Source: Chloroflexota bacterium (GTDB lineage: Bacteria; Chloroflexota; Limnocylindria; Limnocylindrales; CSP1-4). Taken from it: 64,000 nucleotides of DNA. The position numbers and the translations under genes were made by a program. The stretch spans positions 1-64,000 of the forward strand of contig JAHBUZ010000018.1 in assembly GCA_019637815.1 (NCBI GenBank), given 5' to 3'. The notes beneath the pieces were generated by a model, which saw only the letters and a list, made by a program, of their open reading frames with translations, was not told the origin of the DNA and did not search any database. Of the stretch, positions 38,790 through 46,242 are shown piece by piece (within the stretch, counting starts at the first letter, position 1; each line of letters opens with the position of its first letter).

Positions 38790-39289
38790 CAGAGCATCCG
38801 CTCCCAGCCGGTGTCCGACCGACCCCGCCGCCAGGCCACGAGGGCCGCCGCGCCCGCGAGGGAGGCGATCGACACGCCCGATGCGATGGCCCCGCCGAGG
38901 ATGGCGCCACCCACGCGCCTGCTGCGCATCCGACCCGCCCGTGTCCCGGTCGCGGCCAGGTCCCGGAGCGGCCCCAGCGGGATGACCACGCCCATCGTCC
39001 GGGTGGTGCCCACCGGGTCGCGGGCGGCATCGCGCAGTCGCCGCGCGAGACGCTCCTCGAACCGGAACGAGGGGTGGAAGCGCGTCAGTGCCACATGGAG
39101 CACGTCCGCGGCGGCGCGCACGTCGTCATCGACCGGCTCCGGCGCGACGCCCGCCTGGAGGCCGGCCGCCTCGTGTGGCTGGTACGGCTGGAGCCCAGCC
39201 GCCTGGTGCGCGGATCCGGCCAGCAGGTCATCGACGTATCGGTCGAGCTGGATGACGTCCTCGTCCGATCCGTCGTCGTAGCGGTTCAC
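38789..39289 (-). CDS. Small membrane protein downstream of an ECF sigma factor
   Basis: 166 residues from GTG 39289, whose last bases make the TGA of the sigma gene (GTGA). The first ~110 residues are acidic and soluble with a few Gln/Ala/His stretches. One hydrophobic segment (~123-150, GAILGGAIASGVSIASLAGAAALVAW) ends the protein in the membrane. It has no zinc-binding anti-sigma motif that I can see. Its place right after a sigma factor suggests a membrane partner or anti-sigma factor, but this is inference. The open frame upstream to 39466 is overlap with sigma and is not used. Confidence 0.72.
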   Translation of the reverse strand: MNRYDDGSDEDVIQLDRYVDDLLAGSAHQAAGLQPYQPHEAAGLQAGVAPEPVDDDVRAAADVLHVALTRFHPSFRFEERLARRLRDAARDPVGTTRTMGVVIPLGPLRDLAATGTRAGRMRSRRVGGAILGGAIASGVSIASLAGAAALVAWRRGRSDTGWERML

Positions 39290-39885
39290 GACCGGGGATG
39301 CCGCAGGTCCGCGGCCACCTGGCGCAGCGCCCGATGGAGCAGCACGCGCACCGAGCCCTCCGAGCGACCCATGACCTCGCCGATCTCGCGGGCCGTCATC
39401 TCCTCCACGAACCGGAGCACGACCGCCTGACGTCGATCGTCCGAGAGCCGGTCCACGGCCTGCCACGCACGGCCCATCTCGTCACGCGCGATGGCGGCGG
39501 CCGCCGGGTCGTCCGGCGCGGTGACCTCGATGGCCTGCTCCAGCGGTGCGACCGGGTGTCGTCGCGCGTGACGGCGCTCGTTGGCGATCGTGGTACGGGC
39601 GATCCGGAACAGCCACGCGCGGAAGGTGCTCCCTTCCCCCTCGCCACGCTCCTGGAACGAGGGCAGACCGCGGAGGGCGCGCAGGAACACCTGCTCGGTC
39701 ACATCCTCCGCAGTGTGATGGTCGCGGGTCTCGTAGAGGGCGAAGCTGTACACCTGTGCCACGTACTTCCGATACAGCGTCTCGAACCGGAGCGGATCCC
39801 GACGCGCGGCTTCCACCGCGGCACGATCCGCATCGAGCGGCACCGGACGTGGCTGCGCCTCGGCCCCTCTCCCTCTGCTGAACAC
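39286..39885 (-). CDS. ECF-type RNA polymerase sigma factor
   Basis: 199 residues from GTG 39885. Region 2 (RFETLYRKYVAQVYSFALYETRDHHTAEDVTEQVFLRAL) and region 4 (LSDDRRQAVVLRFVEEMTAREIGEVMGRSEGSVRVLLHRALRQV) are clear. A TAGACT box ends 6 nt before the GTG and there is no ribosome site, so the mRNA is probably leaderless. It is the first gene of the acc-fab operon and may govern its own transcription; the target promoters are unknown. Confidence 0.92.
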   Translation of the reverse strand: MFSRGRGAEAQPRPVPLDADRAAVEAARRDPLRFETLYRKYVAQVYSFALYETRDHHTAEDVTEQVFLRALRGLPSFQERGEGEGSTFRAWLFRIARTTIANERRHARRHPVAPLEQAIEVTAPDDPAAAAIARDEMGRAWQAVDRLSDDRRQAVVLRFVEEMTAREIGEVMGRSEGSVRVLLHRALRQVAADLRHPRS

Positions 39886-39891
39886 CGCGGC

Positions 39892-39897
39892 AGTCTA
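39892..39897 (-). promoter_or_regulatory. TAGACT -10-like box of the ECF sigma/acc-fab operon
   Basis: On the minus strand TAGACT is followed by 6 nt and GTG 39885. It matches the boxes before trpS and the AI-2E family gene. No clear -35 hexamer. Confidence 0.5.
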
Positions 39898-39938
39898 TCC
39901 GTTACACGCTGATCGGCGCGCCCGTGCACCATGCACCG

Positions 39939-40505
39939 ATGGCTCCGCCGACCGATCCCACCCCTCGCACGCACCAGGCCATCGCGCGCCCGATCATCCG
40001 GTCCGAGCAGCCGGGCGATGTACCGGCCATCCGGGCGCTCCACGAGGCGGCCTTCGGAGGGACGGTGGAACCAGGCATCGTCGATGCCCTGCGGGGGACG
40101 CCGGACTGGATCGAGGGCGGGTCCCTCGTCGCGATCGACCCGGACGGGATGCTCGTGGGTCACGTGCTCCTGAGCCGCGGCATCCTGACGACCGGCGACA
40201 CCACCACACGCCCGATCTGGATGCTGGGGCCCATCGGCGTCCTGCCCGACCGGCAACGTCGTGGCACGGGTGCGGCACTCATGCACGCAGCGATCGATCT
40301 CGCGACGGAACGCGCGGAGCCCGTCATCTGCCTCGTGGGTCACGCCGACTACTACCCTCGGTTCGGCTTCCAGCCTGCCCGCGCCATGGGCATCGAGCCA
40401 CCGGACCCGGGCTGGAGCAACGAGCACTGGATGGCGCTTCGGCTGCCAGCCTGGACACCCGATCTCCGCGGCACCGCCCGGTACGCCCCCGCGTTCGGGG
40501 TCTGA
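39939..40505 (+). CDS. GNAT-family N-acetyltransferase
   Basis: 188 residues from ATG 39939; an in-frame GTG at 39924 is an alternative. IRSEQPGDVPAIRALHEAAFGG opens the domain, and GVLPDRQRRGTGAALMHAAID is motif A with the acetyl-CoA loop (QRRGTG). HADYYPRFGFQPA is motif B. It resembles YhbS-type acetyltransferases. Acceptor unknown. Divergent from the sigma gene. Confidence 0.88.
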   Translation: MAPPTDPTPRTHQAIARPIIRSEQPGDVPAIRALHEAAFGGTVEPGIVDALRGTPDWIEGGSLVAIDPDGMLVGHVLLSRGILTTGDTTTRPIWMLGPIGVLPDRQRRGTGAALMHAAIDLATERAEPVICLVGHADYYPRFGFQPARAMGIEPPDPGWSNEHWMALRLPAWTPDLRGTARYAPAFGV

Positions 40506-40545
40506 CGGGATCGCCTCCGGCCGCGCGCGAGGCGGTGGTCCAGTC

Positions 40546-41373
40546 TCAGACCCTCCGCGCGAGGCCCGGCAGCGCCACGACCCTGCAGCGTGTGACGTCC
40601 CCGGCATCGATGGGTCGCGGCGCACCATCAGGTCCGGCGACCAGCAGCGCCCCGGACTCCGGGTCGACACCGAGCGCCTGCGCCACCGTGCGGCCGCCTG
40701 GTCCATCGACCTCCACCTGGTGACCGGTGGTGCGCTGACGGGATGACCAGCCGCCCGCGTCGAAGTGACCGCCGCGGAGCGCCTCGTAGCGGGGCTCCAG
40801 TCGGTCGAGCCATGCGTCGAGCAGCGTATCCCGGTCGATGGGTCGGCCACCGGACAGCTCCCGGAGGCTGGTCATGGACGGCGCGAGGTCGGCCGGGAAC
40901 AGCTCCAGCGGCCAGTCGGCGTTGACCCCGAGGCCGATGACCGCCGTGTCGACGCGGTCGTCATCCAGCGTCGCCTCGCCCAGGACACCGGCCACCTTGC
41001 GCAGCAGCCCGTCCGGACCGTCCGCCACGATGTCGTTCGGCCACTTGAGGCCCAGCGTGCCGTCCCGGAGCCCGGCGACGTCCTCCGCCGCATCGAGCAT
41101 CGCGAGCGCGGCCGTGGCACCCAGTCGCCAAGCGTGGCTGGCAGCCAGCCCGACCGGCCGGAACCCGACCGAGACCAGCAGCGCGGCGCCGATCGGCGCG
41201 GTCCAGGTGCGGCCGAGTCGCCCTCGGCCGTCCGTCTGCTCGTCGGCGACCGCGACCAGGACCTCCGGCGCGCCGTCCTCCAGCCAGCCACGGACGATGG
41301 GCTGGGTGGAGGGGACGCTGGGATATCGCTCCAGCCGCGTGACGAAGGGACCGGACGGGAACGGATCGGACAC
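40546..41373 (-). CDS. birA: Biotin--[acetyl-CoA-carboxylase] ligase, no HTH domain
   Basis: 275 residues from GTG 41373. GRGRLGRTW is the biotin/AMP loop (consensus GRGRRGR), and KWPNDI is the second ligase motif. It attaches biotin to AccB Lys166. It lacks the N-terminal DNA-binding domain, so it is a monofunctional ligase. The C-terminal domain is present. A TATCGT box ends 6 nt before the GTG, supporting this start over the longer frame (open to 41550). Confidence 0.95.
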   Translation of the reverse strand: MSDPFPSGPFVTRLERYPSVPSTQPIVRGWLEDGAPEVLVAVADEQTDGRGRLGRTWTAPIGAALLVSVGFRPVGLAASHAWRLGATAALAMLDAAEDVAGLRDGTLGLKWPNDIVADGPDGLLRKVAGVLGEATLDDDRVDTAVIGLGVNADWPLELFPADLAPSMTSLRELSGGRPIDRDTLLDAWLDRLEPRYEALRGGHFDAGGWSSRQRTTGHQVEVDGPGGRTVAQALGVDPESGALLVAGPDGAPRPIDAGDVTRCRVVALPGLARRV

Positions 41374-41379
41374 GCACCG

Positions 41380-41385
41380 ACGATA
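41380..41385 (-). promoter_or_regulatory. TATCGT -10-like box of birA
   Basis: Minus-strand TATCGT with 6 nt to GTG 41373 and no ribosome site; fits the leaderless layout. Confidence 0.45.
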
Positions 41386-41570
41386 GCGCGCTGCGGAGGA
41401 CACGGTGAGCGCAGCACGCCCGCCATGACGTGGCCCCCGACCAGGCGGTAGGCGAGGTTCCCCGCAAGCGCGACGTAAGGGGCTCTCCATAGCCTCTCGT
41501 CGATGACGCACCCGGACAACCAGCCCATGCAAGAGCCATTGCCTTGACACGACAAGAGGTCTAGCCCAGC

Positions 41571-41786
41571 ATCGTCAAGCGAGTCGACCTCCTCGACGAG
41601 ATCAGCCTCGCGGCGAAGCGCCAAGGCATCGACTTCGTCCTCCGCCGACACGGAGGCGACCACGACATCTTCGACCTGGGCGGGATGCCGATCGTCGTCC
41701 CGCGTCATCGGGAGATCGGCCCGAGGACGGCGGCCTCGATCAGGACCCAGTGGGCGGCGAAGCTCGGAAGGAGCCCATGGCGATGA
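41571..41786 (+). CDS. HicA-like toxin with no ATG/GTG/TTG start
   Basis: A 71-residue frame reads (I/V)KRVDLLDEISLAAKRQG..., then VLRRHGGDHDIFDLGGMPIV, then VPRHREIGPRTAASI. This matches the HicA mRNA-interferase pattern, with the His of GDHD in the catalytic place and the VPRH core. A stop (TAG) lies just upstream, and the only codons before the conserved region are CCC AGC ATC GTC, so there is no standard start; ATC 41571 is the best guess. An AGAGG site sits about 11 nt before it. The frame ends at TGA 41784-41786, overlapping the antitoxin start. It may be translated from ATC/GTC or be a silenced toxin. Confidence 0.72.
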   Translation: MVKRVDLLDEISLAAKRQGIDFVLRRHGGDHDIFDLGGMPIVVPRHREIGPRTAASIRTQWAAKLGRSPWR

Positions 41787-42328
41787 CGACCTATCGTGTG
41801 ATCGCGCAGCGAGATGAGCGCTACTGGTTCATGCGCGTGGAGGGGATCGGTGCGACCCAGGCTCGCTACCTGGGTGAAGCGACACACATGGCTCGGGACC
41901 TCGTGGTGACGTGGCTCGACCTGCCCATCGACACCGCGGACGTCGAGATCGATCTGGAGGTCCGCCTGCCGTCGGCATTGCGTGAGCGGGTCGACCGGGC
42001 CATCGATACGCGAGCAGCCGTCACCGAGGCGGCAGCACGAGCGAGTGCCGCGCTCCGCGATGCCACCTGGTCGCTCTCGGACGAGGGCATGACGACACGT
42101 GACATCGCGTTCGTGCTCGGCGTCACTCGGCAGCGGGTCCAGCAGTTGCTCGCTGAACGCGAGACCCCGTCGTCCGTCACGACGGCGCAGGCGGACGCCG
42201 AGCACGCGCGCCGCCGCGGACGTACGAGCCCGGCGAGCCTCCGCGGGATCTTCGTCGGACAGGCGGTCAGTGTCGCCAGCGACGAGGAGCTGTTCGGCAC
42301 CGGCGAGGCGTGGGACGTGATGCAGTGA
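41777..42328 (+). CDS. HicB-like antitoxin
   Basis: 183 residues from ATG 41777, with GGAAGGAG immediately upstream. The N-terminal ~65 residues (TYRVIAQRDERYWFMRVEG...TQARYLGEATHMARDLV) match HicB-type antitoxins; MTTRDIAFVLGVTRQRVQQLLAE is a helix-turn-helix for autoregulation. It overlaps the HicA-like gene by 10 nt, the normal toxin-then-antitoxin order. The protein binds and blocks the toxin and probably represses the operon. Confidence 0.8.
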   Translation: MAMTTYRVIAQRDERYWFMRVEGIGATQARYLGEATHMARDLVVTWLDLPIDTADVEIDLEVRLPSALRERVDRAIDTRAAVTEAAARASAALRDATWSLSDEGMTTRDIAFVLGVTRQRVQQLLAERETPSSVTTAQADAEHARRRGRTSPASLRGIFVGQAVSVASDEELFGTGEAWDVMQ

Positions 42329-42388
42329 GCCAGTCCTGCCGCTCCTGACCGGTCCGCGCTGCGGGTCGACCATGGACCAGCGAGGCGG

Positions 42389-43654
42389 TCAGGACGCGAG
42401 ACGTGCGCCGCTGTCGGTCGTCTCGGGCTCCTCCAGCCGGAAGGCGGCGTGGAGCGCGCGGGCCGCGTCCTCCACCTGGTCCTCGGCGATGATGCAGGTG
42501 ATGCGGATCTCCGAGGTGGAGATCATCTCGATGTTCACCCCCGCATCCGCGAGCGCGCCGAACATGCGTGCCGCGTAGCCCGGCGTGTTGCCGATGCCCG
42601 CGCCGATGACGGACACCTTGGCCACCGCGGAATCGGTCGTCATGTCCGCGAAGCCGAGCTCCCGGACGATGGGGTCCAGCAGCCGGCGGGCCTTCGCGAG
42701 GTCGACATCCGGCACCGTGAACGACAGGTCGGTGGCGCCCGCGTGGCCCACGTTCTGGACGATGAGGTCGATGTTCACGCCGGCCTCCGCGAGCGGGTCG
42801 AACACGGCGCGTGCGATGCCCGGACGATCCGGCACCCCGACCAGGGTCACCTTGGCGACCTTGCGGTCGAGCGCCAGGCCGCGCACCTTGTCGCGGATCT
42901 CCATCGGGTCAGCCTCCTGGATGAGCGTGCCGGGGTGGTCAGAGAAGGTCGAGCGGACGGCGATGACGACACCGTTCACCCAGCCCAGCTCGACGGCGCG
43001 GGTCTGCATGACCTGGGCGCCCTGGTGGGCCAGCTCGAGCATCTCCTCGTAGCCGATGACCGGGATGAGCCGGGCCTCCGGGACGACGCGTGGGTCGGTC
43101 GTGAAGATGCCCTCGACGTCCGTGTAGATCTCGCAGCGGTCCGCCTGGAGGCGTGCGGCGAGCGCGACCGCCGTGGTGTCCGAGCCGCCACGACCGAGCG
43201 TCGTCACCTCACCGGTCCGATGCGACTCGTCCGTGGCGCCCTGGAACCCGGCCACGATGACCACCTTGCCGGCCGCGATCTCATCACGCACCCGGATCGG
43301 GTCGACGTTCGCGATGCGGGCACGACCGTGGGTCGAGTCAGTGCGGATCCCCGCCTGGGCACCGGTGAGGCTGATCGCGGGCACGCCGATCGCCTGGAGC
43401 GCCATCGCCACGAGGGTGCCGCTCATGTGCTCGCCGGTGGCGAGCAGCAGGTCCATCTCGCGCGGATCAGGCTCATCGGTGATGCGCGCAGCGAGGTCGA
43501 GGAGGTGGTCCGTGGTGTCGCCCATGGCGCTCACCACGACACACAGGTCGGCGCCGGCCGCCCGTTCACGCGCGATGCGTCGGGCGACATGGCGGATGCG
43601 GTCCGCGTCCGCGAGGGACGAACCGCCGTACTTCTGGACGACGAGCTGGGACAT
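42389..43654 (-). CDS. lysC: Aspartate kinase
   Basis: 421 residues from ATG 43654 (MSQLVVQKYGGSS). KYGGSS and TTLGRGGSDTTAVALAARL are the kinase motifs. The C-terminal ~160 residues form two ACT domains (VTLVGVPDRPGIARAVF and VSVIGAGIGNTPGYAARMF), so feedback control by lysine or threonine is likely. ATG 43666 is in frame but is part of a TATGAT box 7 nt before 43654, so 43654 is preferred. First step of lysine/threonine/methionine synthesis. Confidence 0.95.
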   Translation of the reverse strand: MSQLVVQKYGGSSLADADRIRHVARRIARERAAGADLCVVVSAMGDTTDHLLDLAARITDEPDPREMDLLLATGEHMSGTLVAMALQAIGVPAISLTGAQAGIRTDSTHGRARIANVDPIRVRDEIAAGKVVIVAGFQGATDESHRTGEVTTLGRGGSDTTAVALAARLQADRCEIYTDVEGIFTTDPRVVPEARLIPVIGYEEMLELAHQGAQVMQTRAVELGWVNGVVIAVRSTFSDHPGTLIQEADPMEIRDKVRGLALDRKVAKVTLVGVPDRPGIARAVFDPLAEAGVNIDLIVQNVGHAGATDLSFTVPDVDLAKARRLLDPIVRELGFADMTTDSAVAKVSVIGAGIGNTPGYAARMFGALADAGVNIEMISTSEIRITCIIAEDQVEDAARALHAAFRLEEPETTDSGARLAS

Positions 43655-43661
43655 GCGCCCG

Positions 43662-43667
43662 ATCATA
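43662..43667 (-). promoter_or_regulatory. TATGAT -10 box of lysC
   Basis: Minus-strand TATGAT ends 7 nt before ATG 43654. It contains the alternative ATG at 43666 and so rejects it as start. Confidence 0.5.
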
Positions 43668-43798
43668 CCGAAGGCGGCCGGGGAGGCCTGCGGCCGGCGG
43701 CAGCGACCGTGGGGCAGCGCTGAGGGGCTGCTTCGGCAGCGCGGCGGGCAGACTCGGCCGATACCTTGCCAGATGGTCGAACAGCCGGGCACCTGACG

Positions 43799-45180
43799 AT
43801 ACATACAAGTCACCCGGGGGAGCCAGGAAGGTCGCCGGGCGCCGGGCACGGGAGCCACGGGTGACCTACCGTCGATCGGAAAACGGGGGACGGGCGATGG
43901 CGAAAAAGCGTGGCGGACCGACGAGCGGAGGCCACCCGGCGAGCGATGGTCGAGGCGGTCCGGGCAGGCGCCTCGATGCGCGCGGTCGCCCGACGGTGGG
44001 GCACGAGCCTGCTCACGGTCCAGCGGTGGGTCGCACGGGCCGCTGACCGGCCGCTCGACGAGGTGGACTGGGCGGACCGCCCACGCGCCCCGCACCGGAC
44101 CCGACGGGTGGCCGACGACATCGAGGACGAGGTCCTCCGGCTCCGGGTCACGCTCGGGGAAGGGGTCCTGGGCGACATCGGACCCGATGCGATCCACGCG
44201 GCCCTCCGGACCGACGGGACGTTCGCGGACCGTGCCCCCTCGGTCCGCACGGTCGCCCGCATCCTCGGGCGTCGTGGCGCGACCGGACCGCGACACCACC
44301 ATCGCGAGCCGCCACCGCCGCGCGGCTGGTACCTGCCCGGCCTCACCGGGCGGACGCTCGAGCTCGACTCGTTCGACACCATCGAGCACCACCACCTCGA
44401 CCGGGGGGTCGATGTCACGGTGCTCACCGGGGTGTCGCTCCACGGCGGGCTGCCGGCCGCCTGGGTGGGCCCACCCTGCACCGCGCAGGTGATCCTCGAG
44501 CGCATCCTCGCGCACTGGGCCGTGTTCGGCCGACCCGCCTACGCCCAGTTCGACAACGACTCGCGCTTCCACGGGGGTCACGGCTACCCGGACATCCTCG
44601 GGCGGGTCGTGCGGGCGTGCCTCGCGCTGTCGGTCGTGCCCGTGTTCGCACCACCCGGGGAGCACGGCTTCCAGAACGCGGTCGAGGGCTTCAACGCGCT
44701 CTGGAAGCGACGCGTCCTGGAGCGCCGGTACCACGAGGACCTCGGGGCGCTCGTCGAGGCGTCCGACGCCTGGGTCGACGCGCTGCGCGCCAGCCGGGCG
44801 GCACGCATCGCTGCCGCACCCGTCCGGTCCCCGATGCCGGCGGTCCTGCCGCGGCCCGACCTGCCGCCGACCGGTCGGATGGCGTTCATCCGACGCACCG
44901 ACGACGAGGGCCGGGCGACCGTGCTCGGTCGTCCCTACGACGTCGACCCGGCCTGGCCGAGCCTCCATGTCCGTGCCGACCTCGACCTCGGTGCCGGCAC
45001 GCTCTCGTTCCACCGGCTCCGTCGCAGCGACCCGGCCGACCAGCCGCTCGTCCGGGTCCACCCATACCGGCCCGTCACCCGCCACACCCATCCGAGCCGT
45101 CGGTCGCGAGACCCTTCACCCGACCTGGATGCATCGACGTCCGACCTCGATGACCGAACCCCCCGGTGACTTGCATGTAT
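43799..45180 (+). mobile_element. 1.4-kb insertion sequence with 22-bp inverted repeats
   Basis: Left end ATACATACAAGTCACCCGGG at 43799-43820 and right end at 45159-45180 are inverted copies: 20 of 22 bases match. Between them is one DDE transposase. No target-site duplication is visible at the ends (flanks gacg and tggc). The element lies between lysC and the NrtR-like gene. The family is probably near IS481/IS3-type rve elements, but a search would be needed. Confidence 0.85.
43910..45169 (+). CDS. DDE (rve-type) transposase
   Basis: 419 residues. An N-terminal helix-turn-helix (MRAVARRWGTSLLTVQRWVARA, ~25-45) is followed by an integrase-like core: LELDSFDTIEHHHL (first Asp), AQFDNDSRFHGG (second Asp), NAVEGFNALWKRR (Glu). 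GTG 43910 is the first start in this frame after a stop; an ATG at 43897 is in another frame and would need a +1 frameshift. Its stop falls inside the right inverted repeat. Confidence 0.82.
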   Translation: MADRRAEATRRAMVEAVRAGASMRAVARRWGTSLLTVQRWVARAADRPLDEVDWADRPRAPHRTRRVADDIEDEVLRLRVTLGEGVLGDIGPDAIHAALRTDGTFADRAPSVRTVARILGRRGATGPRHHHREPPPPRGWYLPGLTGRTLELDSFDTIEHHHLDRGVDVTVLTGVSLHGGLPAAWVGPPCTAQVILERILAHWAVFGRPAYAQFDNDSRFHGGHGYPDILGRVVRACLALSVVPVFAPPGEHGFQNAVEGFNALWKRRVLERRYHEDLGALVEASDAWVDALRASRAARIAAAPVRSPMPAVLPRPDLPPTGRMAFIRRTDDEGRATVLGRPYDVDPAWPSLHVRADLDLGAGTLSFHRLRRSDPADQPLVRVHPYRPVTRHTHPSRRSRDPSPDLDASTSDLDDRTPR

Positions 45181-45394
45181 TGGCATATGCCCCACTGGCT
45201 GACCACGAGCCGGGCCGGGACGAGCCTGGGAGGCGGCCCACGCTCCGGCCTGTTCGCCGATCGCCCGACCGGTTGGACCACCTGACATGGAACCGACCCA
45301 GACGGCGTGGCACATGCTCGACCAGTGCGATCGATCGTCAGAGAAGTCGGGCCACAGCGCCCGATCTGGTGCGCCGTCGGTTCAGGTTGACATG

Positions 45395-45422
45395 ACCCAT
45401 ACCTGCGTGGCACGGTATAGGT
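45395..45422 (+). promoter_or_regulatory. Inverted repeat at the NrtR-like gene start
   Basis: ACCCATACC (45395-45403) and GGTATAGGT (45414-45422) match in 8 of 9 positions around a 10-nt spacer. TTGACA at 45387-45392 lies just upstream. Probably the autoregulatory operator of the NUDIX-HTH protein. The spacing of TTGACA to TATAGG (23 nt) is long for a standard promoter. Confidence 0.5.
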
Positions 45423-45426
45423 GTAC

Positions 45427-46242
45427 ATGACCCGAACCACCCGACGACCGTCTGCGCACCACCGGCCAGACATGACCCTGCCCACCACCCGCCACCAGCC
45501 GGATGCCACGCCGCCTCCCGGCTACGACCCGCGCGCGTTCCCGGCGTTCGCGGTCACGGTGGACGTGGTCATCCTCACGCTCCGCGACGCACGGCTCCAG
45601 GTGCTGCTGATCCGCCGCGGTGGCGCTCCGTTCGAGGGCGCCTGGGCGATCCCGGGTGGCTTCAAGCGACCCACCGAGACGCTCGATGAGGCCGCCGCGC
45701 GTGAGCTCACCGAGGAGACCGGTGTCGACGCCGCTCCCCTCCTCCGCCAGTTCGGTGCGTACGGCGACCCCGATCGCGACCCGCGCATGAACGTGGTCAC
45801 GGTCGGCTATCTCGCCGTGCTACGGGATGTGCCACCGCCGGTCGCCGGCACGGACGCGGCAGAGGCGGCACTGGTGCCGGTCGCGGAGATCCTGGACGGT
45901 CGCCGAACGCTGGCCTTCGACCACGAGCGCATCGTGCGGGATGCCGTGGATCGGGTCCGGCTGGAGCTGGAGGTCTCCGGGCTCGCCACCGAGTTCGTGG
46001 GGGACTCGTTCACGCTCGCCGAGCTGCGGAGCGTCTACGAGGCGGTCTGGGGCGTGCATCTGGATGCGGCCAACTTCCGCCGCAGCGTCGCCGGGGACGC
46101 ATGGATCGTGCCCACTGGCCATCGGACGCGGCCCGGACCCAATGGCGGCCGGCCCGCCGAGCTGTATCGAGCAGGAGCCGCGTGGAGGACCGGTGGCCCC
46201 CTGCGCTCCCCTCGCACCATCGACCGAAGGAGCCCGACATGA
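45427..46242 (+). CDS. NrtR-like NUDIX-winged helix regulator
   Basis: 271 residues from ATG 45427; the GTG two codons earlier (45421) is an alternative. A NUDIX domain (~40-165) with a Nudix-like box (GGFKRPTETLDEAAARELTEETGV, normal spacing) is followed by a winged helix (~185-250, FTLAELRSVYEAVWG...). NrtR-type proteins use the NUDIX fold to sense ADP-ribose or related ligands and repress NAD-linked genes. It overlaps the alcohol dehydrogenase by ATGA, and an inverted repeat sits at its start. Confidence 0.85.
   Translation: MTRTTRRPSAHHRPDMTLPTTRHQPDATPPPGYDPRAFPAFAVTVDVVILTLRDARLQVLLIRRGGAPFEGAWAIPGGFKRPTETLDEAAARELTEETGVDAAPLLRQFGAYGDPDRDPRMNVVTVGYLAVLRDVPPPVAGTDAAEAALVPVAEILDGRRTLAFDHERIVRDAVDRVRLELEVSGLATEFVGDSFTLAELRSVYEAVWGVHLDAANFRRSVAGDAWIVPTGHRTRPGPNGGRPAELYRAGAAWRTGGPLRSPRTIDRRSPT

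Noticed and set aside
42344..42393. CCTGACCG...CGGTCAGG inverted repeat at the end of lysC
   Set aside because: The loop is 34 nt and one arm overlaps the lysC stop; no T-tract, so not called as a terminator.
43897..43912. Programmed +1 frameshift in the transposase (ATG frame to GTG frame at an A-rich run)
   Set aside because: The GTG frame alone encodes the helix-turn-helix and the full DDE core, so a shift is not needed.
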